Origin: Aeromonas tecta
GTDB taxonomy: Bacteria > Pseudomonadota > Gammaproteobacteria > Enterobacterales > Aeromonadaceae
Reading direction: 5' to 3'
DNA: 64,000 nt
NCBI RefSeq assembly: GCF_000820185.1
Contig: NZ_CDCA01000034.1
Coordinates: 109,755 to 173,754, forward strand
The notes beneath the pieces are model-generated. The model made no database searches. It had not been told where the DNA came from and saw nothing but the letters and a program-made list of their open reading frames with translations. The translations under genes were made by a program, and so were the position numbers. Shown one piece after another: positions 8,729-19,794 of this stretch. Each line of letters opens with the position of its first letter. Position 1 is the first letter of the stretch.

Positions 8729-9078
8729 TCCTGCCTCGATGACGCCGGCACAGCGCTGCGTTTACACACCGAGCCTGATCAACCGCCACTCGGTGGCACC
8801 GGTCAGACCCTGATCCTGCCTCGATAACGCTGACACAGCGCCGCGTTTACACACCAAGCCTGATTAACCGTCACTCGGTGGCGCCGGTCAGACCCTGATC
8901 CTGTCTCGATGGTGCTGGCACAGCGCCCCGCCCCTATATCAAGCCTGATCAACCATCCCTCGGTGGTGCCGGTCAGGCCCTGATCCTGCCTCGATGGGAC
9001 TGGCACAGCGCCATCCCCATATGCCAAACCTGATCCACCATCATCCGCTCGCCCCAGTCAGGGGTAAGGGAGCCTCAT
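8654..9078 (+). repeat. Tandem array of five 85-bp units copying the galR 3' end
   Basis: Unit 1 (8654-8738) is the live end of galR. Units 2-5 start at 8739, 8824, 8909 and 8994, with an exact 85-base period seen from the stop codons (8728, 8813, 8898, 8983) and the CACTCGGTGG anchors at 8702, 8787 and 8872. Units 2 and 3 still encode VYTPSLINRHSVAPVRP then TGA; unit 4 keeps SLIN and SVVPVRP then TGA; unit 5 keeps only NLI and LAPVR and its stop is lost. Since 85 is not a multiple of three, units lie in successive frames. Units 2, 4 and 5 each open with ATG ten bases after the previous stop (unit 3 has ATA), but no Shine-Dalgarno is seen. Decay increases with distance from galR. Confidence 0.9.
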
Positions 9079-9176
9079 ACATCCCTGTTCGGCACCGTTA
9101 TGGAACTCGCCATGACGACCATGGTGATTTTTACTTATCTTTAATTATTTTTACCCCGTTTTACTTAACATTTAGA

Positions 9177-9252
9177 GTGTAATCGTTTACACCTGTGTGA
9201 GCAGGATCGCCGTTTCCCATATCAAACTCTCCTACACTGCATACGTTTTCAT
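9177..9252 (+). promoter_or_regulatory. lacZ promoter with GalR operators and CRP box
   Basis: GTGTAATCGTTTACAC at 9177-9192 fits the GalR operator consensus. Three bases later is TGTGA-N6-TCGCC (9196-9211), a CRP box with a perfect left half. TACACT at 9233-9238 sits 29.5 bases past the CRP centre and serves as -10, predicting a start near 9245 and CRP at about -41.5. A second, degenerate operator (CTGCATACGTTTTCAT, 9237-9252) overlaps that start site, 60 bases from the first. The sites imply that lacZ answers to galactose and CRP rather than to a LacI. Confidence 0.7.
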
Positions 9253-9260
9253 ATTCATGA

Positions 9261-12323
<3,063 letters not shown>

Positions 12324-12416
12324 ACCAGACACCCTCACTGACATCAAAATGAACCAAAAGAGTCTCAGTTATTGTTAAGTCGTTAATATTTAATGAGTTT
12401 AGTGCTGTGTAACAGA

Positions 12417-12478
12417 GTGTAAACGTTTTCATTTTGTCGTCAGGATCACAGAACATCGGACAACAAACTGATTACATT
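12417..12478 (+). promoter_or_regulatory. mglBAC promoter with GalR operator and CRP box
   Basis: GTGTAAACGTTTTCAT (12417-12432) matches the GalR consensus with one deviation. Two bases later is TGTCG-N6-TCACA (12435-12450), a CRP box with a perfect right half. TACATT at 12473-12478 lies 30.5 bases past the CRP centre as a -10, giving a start near 12484 and CRP at -41.5. Spacing mirrors the galE and lacZ promoters. E. coli mgl is likewise controlled by GalS/GalR and CRP. Confidence 0.75.
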
Positions 12479-12547
12479 AGGCTCGCGCCAGTTCATATGG
12501 TGTACAGCATTCCCTACAAAAACAGACATAGAGATCGGAGCATAACA

Positions 12548-13534
12548 ATGAAAAAACTCACGACAGTTGCCGCCCTGCTGATGGGACTGACGGCAGGCGC
12601 TACTGCCCACGCTGATACTCGTATCGGGGTAACTGTATACAAGTACGACGACAACTTCATGGCTGTGGTACGCAAGGCCATCGAGAAAGAAGCCGTGGCC
12701 AACCCGGGCGTCGAGCTGCTGATGAACGACTCCCAGAACGACCAGTCCAAGCAGAACGATCAGATCGACGTGCTGCTGGCCAAGGGCGTGAAAGCACTGG
12801 CCATCAACCTGGTTGACCCGGCGGCGGCCCCTGTCGTGATCGAGAAGGCCCGTGCCGACGAGATCCCCGTGGTGTTCTACAACAAGGAACCGAGCGCTGC
12901 GGATCTGGCCAGCTATGACAAGGCCTACTACGTGGGTACCGACTCCAAGGAATCAGGCATCATCCAGGGCCAGCTGATCGCCAAGCACTGGAAGGCGCAC
13001 CCGGAATGGGATCTGAACAAGGATGGCGTCATCCAGTTCGTGCTGCTCAAGGGCGAGCCGGGCCACCCGGATGCCGAAGCCCGTACCACCTATGTCATCA
13101 AGACCCTGAATGACGGCGGCCTCAAGACCCAGCAGCTGCACATGGATACCGGTATGTGGGATACCGCCATGGCCAAAGACAAGATGGACGCCTGGATCTC
13201 CGGCCCGAACGCCAACAAGATCGAAGTGGTCATCGCCAACAACGACGGCATGGCAATGGGCGCTGTTGAATCCCTTAAGGCCCAAGGCAAGACCGCCATC
13301 CCGGTGTTCGGCGTCGATGCCCTGCCGGAAGCCCTGGCCATGGTCAAGAGCGGCGCCATGGCAGGTACCGTGTTGAACGATGCGGCCAACCAGGCCAAGG
13401 CGACCTTCGAGCTGACCAAGAACCTGGCGGAAGGCAAACCGGCCGGTGAAGGCACCAACTGGAAGATCGACAACAAGGTCGTCCGCGTTGCCTACGTGGG
13501 TGTAGATAAAGACAACCTGTCTCAATTCGAATAA
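12548..13534 (+). CDS. mglB: Periplasmic galactose/methyl-galactoside binding protein
   Basis: Substrate-binding component of the Mgl ABC transporter for galactose and glucose, and in enterics also the ligand carrier for chemoreceptor Trg. The start at 12548 gives a classical signal peptide ([14 protein letters not shown], cleavage after AHA) and a mature protein that begins [16 protein letters not shown]; a longer frame upstream lacks a ribosome site. The calcium loop DLNKDGVIQ and the sugar-contacting segments NDSQNDQ, NKEP and ANNDGMAMG are present. 328 residues. A hairpin separates it from mglA, which usually raises binding-protein output over the membrane parts. Confidence 0.97.
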   Translation: MKKLTTVAALLMGLTAGATAHADTRIGVTVYKYDDNFMAVVRKAIEKEAVANPGVELLMNDSQNDQSKQNDQIDVLLAKGVKALAINLVDPAAAPVVIEKARADEIPVVFYNKEPSAADLASYDKAYYVGTDSKESGIIQGQLIAKHWKAHPEWDLNKDGVIQFVLLKGEPGHPDAEARTTYVIKTLNDGGLKTQQLHMDTGMWDTAMAKDKMDAWISGPNANKIEVVIANNDGMAMGAVESLKAQGKTAIPVFGVDALPEALAMVKSGAMAGTVLNDAANQAKATFELTKNLAEGKPAGEGTNWKIDNKVVRVAYVGVDKDNLSQFE

Positions 13535-13546
13535 TTCCCTCCCTCT

Positions 13547-13569
13547 GGGCAAGGGAGACCCCCTTGCCC
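13547..13569 (+). terminator. Intercistronic hairpin between mglB and mglA
   Basis: Nine-base arms GGGCAAGGG and CCCTTGCCC around a five-base loop, without a T-run. It probably protects the mglB message or partly attenuates mglAC, as is common after binding-protein genes. Confidence 0.6.
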
Positions 13570-13588
13570 TCTGTTTCAACCCGATGTG

Positions 13589-15109
13589 ATGGCTGATATG
13601 ACAACACGGCAACAATCAGAATGGCTGTTGGAGATGATTGACGTCAGTAAGAGCTTTCCTGGCGTCAAGGCACTCGATAATGTCAATTTACGGGTCCGTC
13701 CTCATTCTGTGCATGCGTTGATGGGCGAGAATGGCGCAGGGAAATCCACGCTGCTCAAATGCTTGTTCGGCATCTATGAAAAGGATGAGGGCAAGATCTT
13801 CTTCAAGGGCGAGGAGATCAACTTCACCTCCTCCAAAGAAGCCCTGGAAAATGGCGTCTCCATGGTGCACCAGGAGTTGAACCTGGTATTGCAACGCACC
13901 GTGATGGACAACATGTGGCTCGGCCGCTACCCCACCAAGGGCTGGTTCGTCGACCACGGCAAGATGTATGAAGACACCAAACACATCTTCGACGAGCTGG
14001 ACATCGACATAGACCCACGGGTCAAGGTCGCGACCCTCTCCGTCTCCCAAATGCAGATGATCGAGATCGCCAAGGCGTTCTCCTATGACGCCAAGATCGT
14101 CATCATGGATGAGCCCACCTCGTCCTTGACCGAGAAAGAGGTCAATCACCTCTTCAAGATCATCAACAAGCTCAAGGACAAGGGCTGCGGCATTGTCTAC
14201 ATCTCCCACAAGATGGAAGAGATCTTCCAGCTGTGTGACGAGATCACCATATTGCGGGATGGGCAATGGGTGGCCACCCAGCCGCTCAAAGGCATGACCA
14301 TGGATCAGATCATCGGCATGATGGTCGGCCGGGAACTGACCCAGCGCTTCCCGGAGAAAACCAACCAGCCGAAAGAGGTGATCCTCGAGGTCGAGCACCT
14401 GACGGCCAAGAACCAACCCTCCATTCAGGACATCACCTTCGACCTGCACAAGGGGGAGATCCTCGGCATCGCCGGGTTGGTGGGGGCCAAGCGTACCGAC
14501 ATCGTCGAGACCCTGTTCGGCATTCGCGATCGCAGCGGTGGCACCATCAAGCTGCACGGCAAGGCGGTGGCGAACCACAACGCTCATGAGGCTATCCAGA
14601 ACGGTTTCGCGCTGGTGACCGAGGAGCGTCGCTCCACCGGCATCTACTCCCGTCTCGACATCGCCTTCAACTCCCTGATCGCCAACATGGACAGCTACAA
14701 GAGCTCCATGGGGTTGCTCAGCGACAACAAGATGAAGAGCGATACCCAGTGGGTCATCGACTCCATGCGGGTCAAGACACCGACCCAACAGACACAGATC
14801 GGCTCCCTGTCTGGCGGCAACCAGCAGAAGGTCATCATCGGCCGCTGGCTGCTGACCCAACCCGAGATCCTGATGCTGGACGAACCGACCCGCGGCATCG
14901 ACGTGGGGGCCAAGTTCGAGATCTATCAGCTCATTCTGGAGCTGGCGAAGAAAGACAAAGGGATCGTCATCATCTCGTCCGAGATGCCGGAATTGCTGGG
15001 GATCACGGACAGGATCCTGGTCATGAGCAATGGCCGGGTCGCGGGGATCGTCAACACCAAAGAAACTGACCAGAGCGAGATCCTGCGCCTGGCATCTCTG
15101 TACCTATAA
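13589..15109 (+). CDS. mglA: Galactose/methyl galactoside ABC transporter ATP-binding protein
   Basis: Double-ABC ATPase that powers MglBAC. Two nucleotide-binding domains are visible: the first with Walker [25 protein letters not shown] and DEPTSSL; the second with the degenerate P-loop GLVGAKRTD, the signature LSGGNQQKV and DEPTRGID, the usual asymmetry of carbohydrate-uptake CUT2 ATPases. Candidate starts are GTG 13586, ATG 13589 and ATG 13598; 13589 gives 506 residues and matches the E. coli N-terminal spacing, although no strong ribosome site is seen. Lies 54 bp after mglB and 15 bp before mglC. Confidence 0.96.
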   Translation: MADMTTRQQSEWLLEMIDVSKSFPGVKALDNVNLRVRPHSVHALMGENGAGKSTLLKCLFGIYEKDEGKIFFKGEEINFTSSKEALENGVSMVHQELNLVLQRTVMDNMWLGRYPTKGWFVDHGKMYEDTKHIFDELDIDIDPRVKVATLSVSQMQMIEIAKAFSYDAKIVIMDEPTSSLTEKEVNHLFKIINKLKDKGCGIVYISHKMEEIFQLCDEITILRDGQWVATQPLKGMTMDQIIGMMVGRELTQRFPEKTNQPKEVILEVEHLTAKNQPSIQDITFDLHKGEILGIAGLVGAKRTDIVETLFGIRDRSGGTIKLHGKAVANHNAHEAIQNGFALVTEERRSTGIYSRLDIAFNSLIANMDSYKSSMGLLSDNKMKSDTQWVIDSMRVKTPTQQTQIGSLSGGNQQKVIIGRWLLTQPEILMLDEPTRGIDVGAKFEIYQLILELAKKDKGIVIISSEMPELLGITDRILVMSNGRVAGIVNTKETDQSEILRLASLYL

Positions 15110-15124
15110 GACAGGAAGACATTT

Positions 15125-16135
15125 ATGGAGTCGGCTAAAAATTTCAATCTGATGCGGGCGCTCAAAGAGAACGGCATCTATGTGGTGTTGCTGGTGTTGC
15201 TCATGGTCATCGTGATCAAGGAACCCTCCTTCCTGAGCCTCACCAACTTCAGCAACATCCTGACCCAGTCCTCGGTGCGGGTCATCATCGCCCTCGGGGT
15301 GGCGGGCATCATCATCACCCAGGGCACCGACTTGTCGGCCGGTCGCCAGGTCGGTCTGGCGGCGCTGATCGCGGCCACCATGTTGCAGGCCCTGACCAAC
15401 GTCAACAAGGTGTTCCCCAGCCTGGGTGAAGTGCCCATTCCGGTGGTGATCCTGCTGGTCTGTGCCGTGGGTGCGCTGATAGGGCTGGTCAACGGCCTGA
15501 TCGTGGCCTACCTGAACGTGACCCCCTTCATCACCACCTTGGGCACTATGATCATCGTCTACGGCATCAACTCGCTGTACTTCGACTCAGTAGGTGCATC
15601 GCCGGTGGCGGGTTTCGATCCTCGTTTCTCCAGCTTCGCGCAGGGATTTATCCGGATAGGGGGCTTTAAACTATCGTATCTGACCTTCTATGCGGCCATC
15701 GCCAGCGTGTTCGTCTGGGTGCTGTGGAACAAGACCCGCTTTGGCAAGAACATCTTCGCCATCGGCGGCAACCCGGAAGCCGCCAAGGTGTCCGGCGTCA
15801 ACGTGGCCGTCAACCTGGTGATCATCTATGCCCTTGCCGGCGTCTTCTACGCCTTCGGCGGCATGCTGGAAGCGGGTCGGGTCGGCAGTGCCACCAACAA
15901 CCTGGGCTTCATGTATGAGCTCGATGCCATCGCGGCCTGCGTGGTGGGCGGGGTGTCGTTCGCCGGCGGTGTGGGCACCGTGGCCGGGGTCATCACGGGG
16001 GTGCTCATCTTCACCCTGATCAACTACGGCCTGACCTACATCGGCGTCAGCCCTTACTGGCAGTTCATCATCAAGGGCGGCATCATCATTTTGGCGGTCG
16101 CGCTGGACTCCATGAAATACGCCAAGAAGAAGTAA
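15125..16135 (+). CDS. mglC: Galactose/methyl galactoside ABC transporter permease
   Basis: Inner-membrane permease of the Mgl system (CUT2 family, related to RbsC). The 336-residue protein is strongly hydrophobic with about eight to ten membrane spans; the motifs [18 protein letters not shown] near residue 60-75, [13 protein letters not shown] and [12 protein letters not shown] are typical of MglC. AGGAAG lies seven bases before the ATG. It ends 58 bp before a chemoreceptor gene, with a hairpin between. Confidence 0.96.
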   Translation: MESAKNFNLMRALKENGIYVVLLVLLMVIVIKEPSFLSLTNFSNILTQSSVRVIIALGVAGIIITQGTDLSAGRQVGLAALIAATMLQALTNVNKVFPSLGEVPIPVVILLVCAVGALIGLVNGLIVAYLNVTPFITTLGTMIIVYGINSLYFDSVGASPVAGFDPRFSSFAQGFIRIGGFKLSYLTFYAAIASVFVWVLWNKTRFGKNIFAIGGNPEAAKVSGVNVAVNLVIIYALAGVFYAFGGMLEAGRVGSATNNLGFMYELDAIAACVVGGVSFAGGVGTVAGVITGVLIFTLINYGLTYIGVSPYWQFIIKGGIIILAVALDSMKYAKKK

Positions 16136-16147
16136 GCGTTGGCAGAG

Positions 16148-16178
16148 AGGGCTGGAGCAATTCCGGCCCTTTTTCTTT
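16148..16178 (+). terminator. Terminator after mglC
   Basis: Nine-base stem (AGGGCTGGA with TCCGGCCCT, one G-T pair), five-base loop, then TTTTCTTT. The next gene starts only 16 bases later with no promoter visible, so some read-through is likely. Confidence 0.75.
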
Positions 16179-16193
16179 GGAGGGACCCATTCC

Positions 16194-17927
16194 ATGCCAT
16201 TCAAACTCAAGATCAATGTCCTCTTGCTGCTCGCCATCCTGGTCACCATCGGCACCGCCTGGCTCAGCGTCAATCACTTCATCAGCGGTTACATCCGCAC
16301 TCAGGCCACCCAGAACATCAACGAGCAGATCACCCTGGTCAAAGAGAAGCTGGCGGGCGACATCAACCAGAAGGTACTGCTGGCCGCCAACCTCAACCTC
16401 GGGGTAACCAGCGTCAAGAAGGCGCTGCAAGAGACCGGCTTTCACAATATCGTCAAACTGATCGGCGACATGGCGTTCGACGTGAACGGGGTTATCGACG
16501 ATCCGGCCAGGGTCGAGACGTTGCGCAAGTTGATCCCCGCCGCCAACAACCAGATCACCGTCGGCTCGCTGGAGCAGCTGGATGGCAAGCCCGTCATCTC
16601 AATCCTGGTGCCGCGCGGCGCCGATTCCGCCTACCTCTATTACCTCGACATGAGCGAGTTCAAGACGTTGCTGGAGAAGGTGAGCGGGGAGGGGCGTTAC
16701 TTCTCCCTGACCGACAGTCAGGGCAAGGTGCTCTACAGCAGCAAGCCGCAGGGGGAGAGCGAGGCCCGCCCTAATCAGTTCGATATCCGCGGCAGCCAGT
16801 GGACCCTGACCGGTTACGTGGATTTGGACTATATCCGGGCCATGACCCAGGCACTCAACGGCAAGATCACCCTGGCGCTGCTCGGAGTGGCGGCGCTGGT
16901 GTTGCTGCTGTCTGTGGTAGCGCTCAATCTGGCCTATAGACCCATCCTCTCCCTGCGGGATCTGGTACAGGAGCTGTCTCAGGGGAGCGGCGATCTGACC
17001 CGCCGCCTGACCGTGACCGGCAAGGACGATCTCGGCCAGATCTCGAGTGGCATCAACCGTTTCATCGAGCGACTGCAGGAGATGATGGGGGAAGTAAAAG
17101 AAGCCAGCGGGCAACTCCATGACGGCATCTCGGGCTTGGCTAGGCAGACTGGGTCGGCCCAGGGCCTGCTGGCCGAACATGTGCGCGAGACGGAGCAGGT
17201 GGTCACCGCCATCAACGAGATGAGCCGTACCGCCGTCTCGGTATCGGAGAGCGCGGCCAGCACCGCCGAGCTGGCTGGCCAGAGCCAGCAGCTCGCCAGC
17301 CAGTCGCGGCAGGTGGTCGATCAGGCCATGGCCAGTGTGACGGCGCTGGTGGCCGAGGTGGAAACCACCGCCAACTCCATTGCGGCCATGCAGCAGGATG
17401 TGCAGCAGATAGGCTCCATCCTCGGGGTCATCGGCAGCATCGCCGAGCAGACCAATCTGCTGGCGCTCAACGCGGCCATCGAGGCGGCCCGGGCTGGCGA
17501 GCAGGGCCGTGGCTTCGCGGTGGTAGCCGACGAGGTGCGCTCCCTGGCCGGGCGCACCCAGCAGAGCACCGCCGAGATCCAGACCATGCTGACCCGGCTG
17601 CAACGGGGCACCCAGACGGTGGTCGCGGCCATGGGTAACACCCGCCAGAGCTGTCAGGACGCGGCAGAGAACACTAGCAAGGTGAATGCGTCGCTGGATC
17701 TGATGGCGGGGGAGGTGGTGGAGATCAACGATCTCATCAGCCATATCGCCACCGCAGCGGAACAGCAGAGTGCGGTCGCCGAGGAGATCAACCGCAACAT
17801 GAGCGCCATTGCCGAGGTGATCACCCAACTCAAGGGTAATGGTGAACAGACGGTGGACAGCTCAACCTCGATGCAGCGTACCTATGACAGGCTGAGGGAG
17901 ATAGTGGGGCACTTTCGTTTGCAATGA
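16194..17927 (+). CDS. Methyl-accepting chemotaxis protein, linked to mglBAC
   Basis: Transmembrane chemoreceptor of 577 residues. A first membrane segment (about residues 7-27) is followed by a periplasmic sensor of roughly 190 residues, a second span (about 220-245), a HAMP region ([11 protein letters not shown] to TGKDDLGQI) and a long cytoplasmic coiled coil. The signalling tip is plain: [20 protein letters not shown] followed by [20 protein letters not shown]. The sensor does not look like the four-helix bundle of Trg/Tar; a stretch [17 protein letters not shown] suggests a Cache-like fold. The gene lies 58 bp after mglC; the gap is filled by a terminator and a GGAGGG ribosome site, so transcription from the mgl promoter is likely. 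A role in galactose taxis, perhaps through MglB, is inferred. Confidence 0.93.
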   Translation: MPFKLKINVLLLLAILVTIGTAWLSVNHFISGYIRTQATQNINEQITLVKEKLAGDINQKVLLAANLNLGVTSVKKALQETGFHNIVKLIGDMAFDVNGVIDDPARVETLRKLIPAANNQITVGSLEQLDGKPVISILVPRGADSAYLYYLDMSEFKTLLEKVSGEGRYFSLTDSQGKVLYSSKPQGESEARPNQFDIRGSQWTLTGYVDLDYIRAMTQALNGKITLALLGVAALVLLLSVVALNLAYRPILSLRDLVQELSQGSGDLTRRLTVTGKDDLGQISSGINRFIERLQEMMGEVKEASGQLHDGISGLARQTGSAQGLLAEHVRETEQVVTAINEMSRTAVSVSESAASTAELAGQSQQLASQSRQVVDQAMASVTALVAEVETTANSIAAMQQDVQQIGSILGVIGSIAEQTNLLALNAAIEAARAGEQGRGFAVVADEVRSLAGRTQQSTAEIQTMLTRLQRGTQTVVAAMGNTRQSCQDAAENTSKVNASLDLMAGEVVEINDLISHIATAAEQQSAVAEEINRNMSAIAEVITQLKGNGEQTVDSSTSMQRTYDRLREIVGHFRLQ

Positions 17928-17970
17928 CTGGCTGCAATGATCGCCGGTAAGACAGTATTGAGTATCAGAT

Positions 17971-17989
17971 GGCCGGAGCAGATCCGGCC
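17971..17989 (+). terminator. Weak hairpin after the chemoreceptor gene
   Basis: Seven-base arms GGCCGGA and TCCGGCC with a five-base loop, no T-run. It may mark the end of the mgl-chemoreceptor transcript. Confidence 0.4.
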
Positions 17990-18018
17990 TGAATTGCGGA
18001 AAAGGCTGGAAAATGGAC

Positions 18019-18292
18019 AAAAAAGATGGGGGCGACTTGCGTCGCCCCCGATAGTCTTATCGCTCATGTCCTTGAACGAAGTTGCTCCCTGCAATCCCTG
18101 ACTATACCTCTTCCTTTAGGTTTCCCCTTCCCAATCCTTTGGGGTGTCCTTTAGCCATCATGGCCTGACGAGTCATCCATTCCCGTCGCACTTTCTCCGT
18201 CCTGGGAGGTGTCCTTTACCACATCCTGTGGTTAGTCCATTTGCCCAACCCTGGCAGCCAGTCTTCCTGACCGACTTCATTGCGTCCGTGCA
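18019..18292 (-). ncRNA. csrB: CsrB-family regulatory RNA that titrates CsrA
   Basis: Read leftward, about 270 bases contain some 17 GGA triplets, many as AGGA or AAGGAC, and no reading frame of note. Several sit in small hairpin loops, for example CCACAGGATGTGG; the phrases AAAGGACACC (twice) and CAGGGAGCAAC also occur in E. coli CsrB. It ends in a strong terminator: arms GGGGGCGAC and GTCGCCCCC (18028-18049) followed by ATC and six T. A promoter precedes it. The known role of the family is to bind many CsrA dimers and relieve CsrA repression of translation. Family assignment rests on motif density and structure, not on alignment; CsrC/CsrD naming is equally possible. Confidence 0.8.
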
Positions 18293-18298
18293 GGAGTA

Positions 18299-18326
18299 AC
18301 TATAAGGATTTCCCGCAGGACGACAA
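18299..18326 (-). promoter_or_regulatory. Promoter of the CsrB-like RNA
   Basis: TTGTCG (18326-18321) and TATAGT (18304-18299) with 16 bases between, predicting a start near 18292. Confidence 0.6.
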
Positions 18327-18459
18327 CGACATGCTGAAAAACGTTTTTATCCAACTCGTTTCTCAAGAAACTGGAATGATGCTTTTTTGTTAAGAATCAT
18401 TTAGTTGTGATTTTATTATGCCGATTTTTTGATCCAGTCTTCCGACTATAGCGGGATCT

Positions 18460-18480
18460 TTGCAGGTTGTTTACCTACAA
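18460..18480. promoter_or_regulatory. Candidate UvrY/VarA-type inverted repeat upstream of csrB
   Basis: Imperfect palindrome with arms TTGCAGGT and ACCTACAA (seven of eight pairs), centred about 178 bases upstream of the predicted RNA start. In E. coli an inverted repeat bound by the response regulator UvrY lies at a similar far-upstream distance from csrB. The core differs from the published TGTAAG/CTTACA form. Confidence 0.4.
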
Positions 18481-18660
18481 GTGGAATGGCGAATGTCTTA
18501 CGCGCCGTTTAACTGAGGTTCAGGAAAGTCACAGAGGCCAGAGCCGTTCGCAGATATGTGTGCCCCGGGCTTACCAACAGGCATCCAAAATAGTCTCGGT
18601 CAATGGGATAGGTGTTGCCGCTGCGAACCCTCATTGGGTGGCAGTCATGGCGCTGCCTTA

Positions 18661-18705
18661 TATGGCATAGCTTCATATGGCATAGCTTCATGCGGCATAG
18701 CGTCG
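18661..18705. repeat. Three copies of a 15-bp tandem repeat
   Basis: TATGGCATAGCTTCA occurs twice without change (18661-18675, 18676-18690) and a third time with four changes (18691-18705). It lies in non-coding DNA between the csrB region and the small secreted peptide gene; open frames across it have no ribosome sites. Apart from this repeat I see nothing else in 18481-18830. Confidence 0.8.
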
Positions 18706-18833
18706 AAGTAGGAGTCATTGAGGTGAGAAAGAGGGGGAAAGGCTCGGGCTATTCGGTTGGGATGCGCGGTTTACTGAGGGTTGGCTTGGTGCGATGGCCT
18801 GGATGAAACCGCGGATTGCTTAGCCTCTCAGAC

Positions 18834-18865
18834 AAGCCAAGAGGAGGATACCTCCCCTTGGGCTT
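18834..18865 (-). terminator. Inverted repeat downstream of the small secreted peptide gene
   Basis: Arms around AAGCCAAGAGGAGG and CCTCCCCTTGGGCTT pair with one mismatch and one bulge across a short loop; no clear T-run follows on the minus strand, so termination is only probable. Confidence 0.45.
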
Positions 18866-18870
18866 TCGCT

Positions 18871-19047
18871 TCAGTAGTGCTGGCTGCCGCCATACCACTG
18901 ACACACATACGCGGGAACCAGCATCTGAGGTGCCTGGCCGACATGGCACACCACCAGGGGAATGGCGGGGGCCCCCTGAGCGCTGACCAATGCAGGACTC
19001 ATGGACAGAACCAGGGCGACGAGCAGCAACAGCGATTTGATCTTCAT
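18871..19047 (-). CDS. Small secreted or periplasmic peptide of unknown function, 58 residues
   Basis: The start at 19047 is set by AAGGAG six to seven bases before the ATG; a longer frame upstream has no such site. The first 22 or so residues form a signal peptide (MKIKSLLLLVALVLSMSPAL, then VSAQ). The predicted mature part, about 35 residues, is proline- and hydrophobic-rich, with two cysteines (VVCHV and AYVCQWYGG) that could form a disulfide, and ends in GGSQHY. I do not recognise the family. A near-perfect CRP/FNR-type palindrome lies 28 bases upstream of the start codon. It stands alone between the csrB region and the arc cluster. Confidence 0.7.
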   Translation of the reverse strand: MKIKSLLLLVALVLSMSPALVSAQGAPAIPLVVCHVGQAPQMLVPAYVCQWYGGSQHY

Positions 19048-19074
19048 GGCTATCTCCTTGGTGACAGGACTCGG

Positions 19075-19090
19075 TGTGATCCAGATCACT
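19075..19090. promoter_or_regulatory. CRP- or FNR-type palindrome upstream of the small peptide gene
   Basis: TGTGATCCAGATCACT fits the CRP consensus at nine of ten key positions and its inner GTGAT-N4-ATCAC symmetry also has FNR spacing. It is 28 bases from the start codon of the leftward gene, too close for simple class II activation unless the leader is nearly absent. Confidence 0.55.
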
Positions 19091-19224
19091 TTCTGAGTTA
19101 AGCCGAGCCGTTGAGTCATGCAAGGTGTCGAGATAAATTCAACTAATGAAAAAAGTTTAAAAGGAAGAAAAGATGGCGTTGCCTGGATCTGGCTGACCAA
19201 GATGCGAACCGAGTGCATATTCAT

Positions 19225-19794
19225 CTAAAAGACGATATGTCAGCGCCATTGCCAGAGGGCCTTGCCAGGCGGCTTCACCTGAATTCCATGATCTGGAACA
19301 AGAGATGGATTATTCAGCCGAGAGTTCAATTATGACTTTTTATGTCGTCAGGTTGCCCGCCAATATTGGGGAGAAATTCATACATTTGCATATAAAATTC
19401 AATATCTAATCAATAACTCGCTATCACATTGAATTTAATGGATTTTATTATCTTTAAGTATCCCTTTGTAGATAGTGATAATGAATGAAATTGGCGATTC
19501 AATGAAATTAATGGAGGGTTTTTTGATTATCGATTCAGCGGCAATGGAGGACGAATTGTCATTTATGTCGGTGCTATCAAAAATTAAGTTCTGATTTTAT
19601 TCAGTTCTGAGTGAATGTGATCAATGTCTAAGTTTGGTGTGATTTGCAGGTCTAACCTCGGTCTCGAAAGGCAAGGGCAGGATAGAACACAAGCTGAGTA
19701 CCCTACATAAAGAATATCCCGCCTTAGCCACGAGCATGAATAGAAGGAATCTATTCAATCACTCGCAGGGACCACTGCTAGACGGAATATAATC
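19225..19794 (+). other. AT-rich control region upstream of arcA
   Basis: About 570 bases without a convincing gene, far richer in A and T than its surroundings between 19360 and 19600. It contains repeated TGAAT/ATTCA words that resemble half sites for ArgR (around 19402, 19433, 19480 and 19500), an FNR-like sequence GTGAA-N4-ATCAA at 19611-19624 (8 of 10), and a hairpin at 19737-19757. These suit anaerobic and arginine control of an arginine deiminase operon, but no single site is decisive. Confidence 0.45.
19737..19757 (+). promoter_or_regulatory. Leader hairpin with AGGAA loop upstream of arcA
   Basis: Eight-base arms TGAATAGA and TCTATTCA expose AGGAA in the loop, 38 bases before the arcA start. 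A GGA in a hairpin loop plus a second GGA at the ribosome site (ACGGA, near 19783) is the usual pattern of a CsrA target. Confidence 0.4.

Noticed and set aside
8654..9078. CRISPR-like array
   Set aside because: The 85-base units abut each other with no unique spacers, and the repeat is plainly the galR tail; no cas genes are present.
8994..9182. A 62-codon frame starting in repeat unit 5 and running to the lacZ operator
   Set aside because: It arises because unit 5 lost its stop; no ribosome site, and the distal half is A/T-rich promoter DNA.
18467..18806. Short open frames across the 15-bp repeat region
   Set aside because: No ribosome sites and no resemblance to known proteins; they overlap the presumed csrB upstream control region.
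19481..19594. A 37-codon frame (MNEIGDSMKLMEGFLIIDSA...) in the arcA upstream region
   Set aside because: No Shine-Dalgarno sequence and it coincides with A/T-rich control DNA; kept only as a remote possibility.
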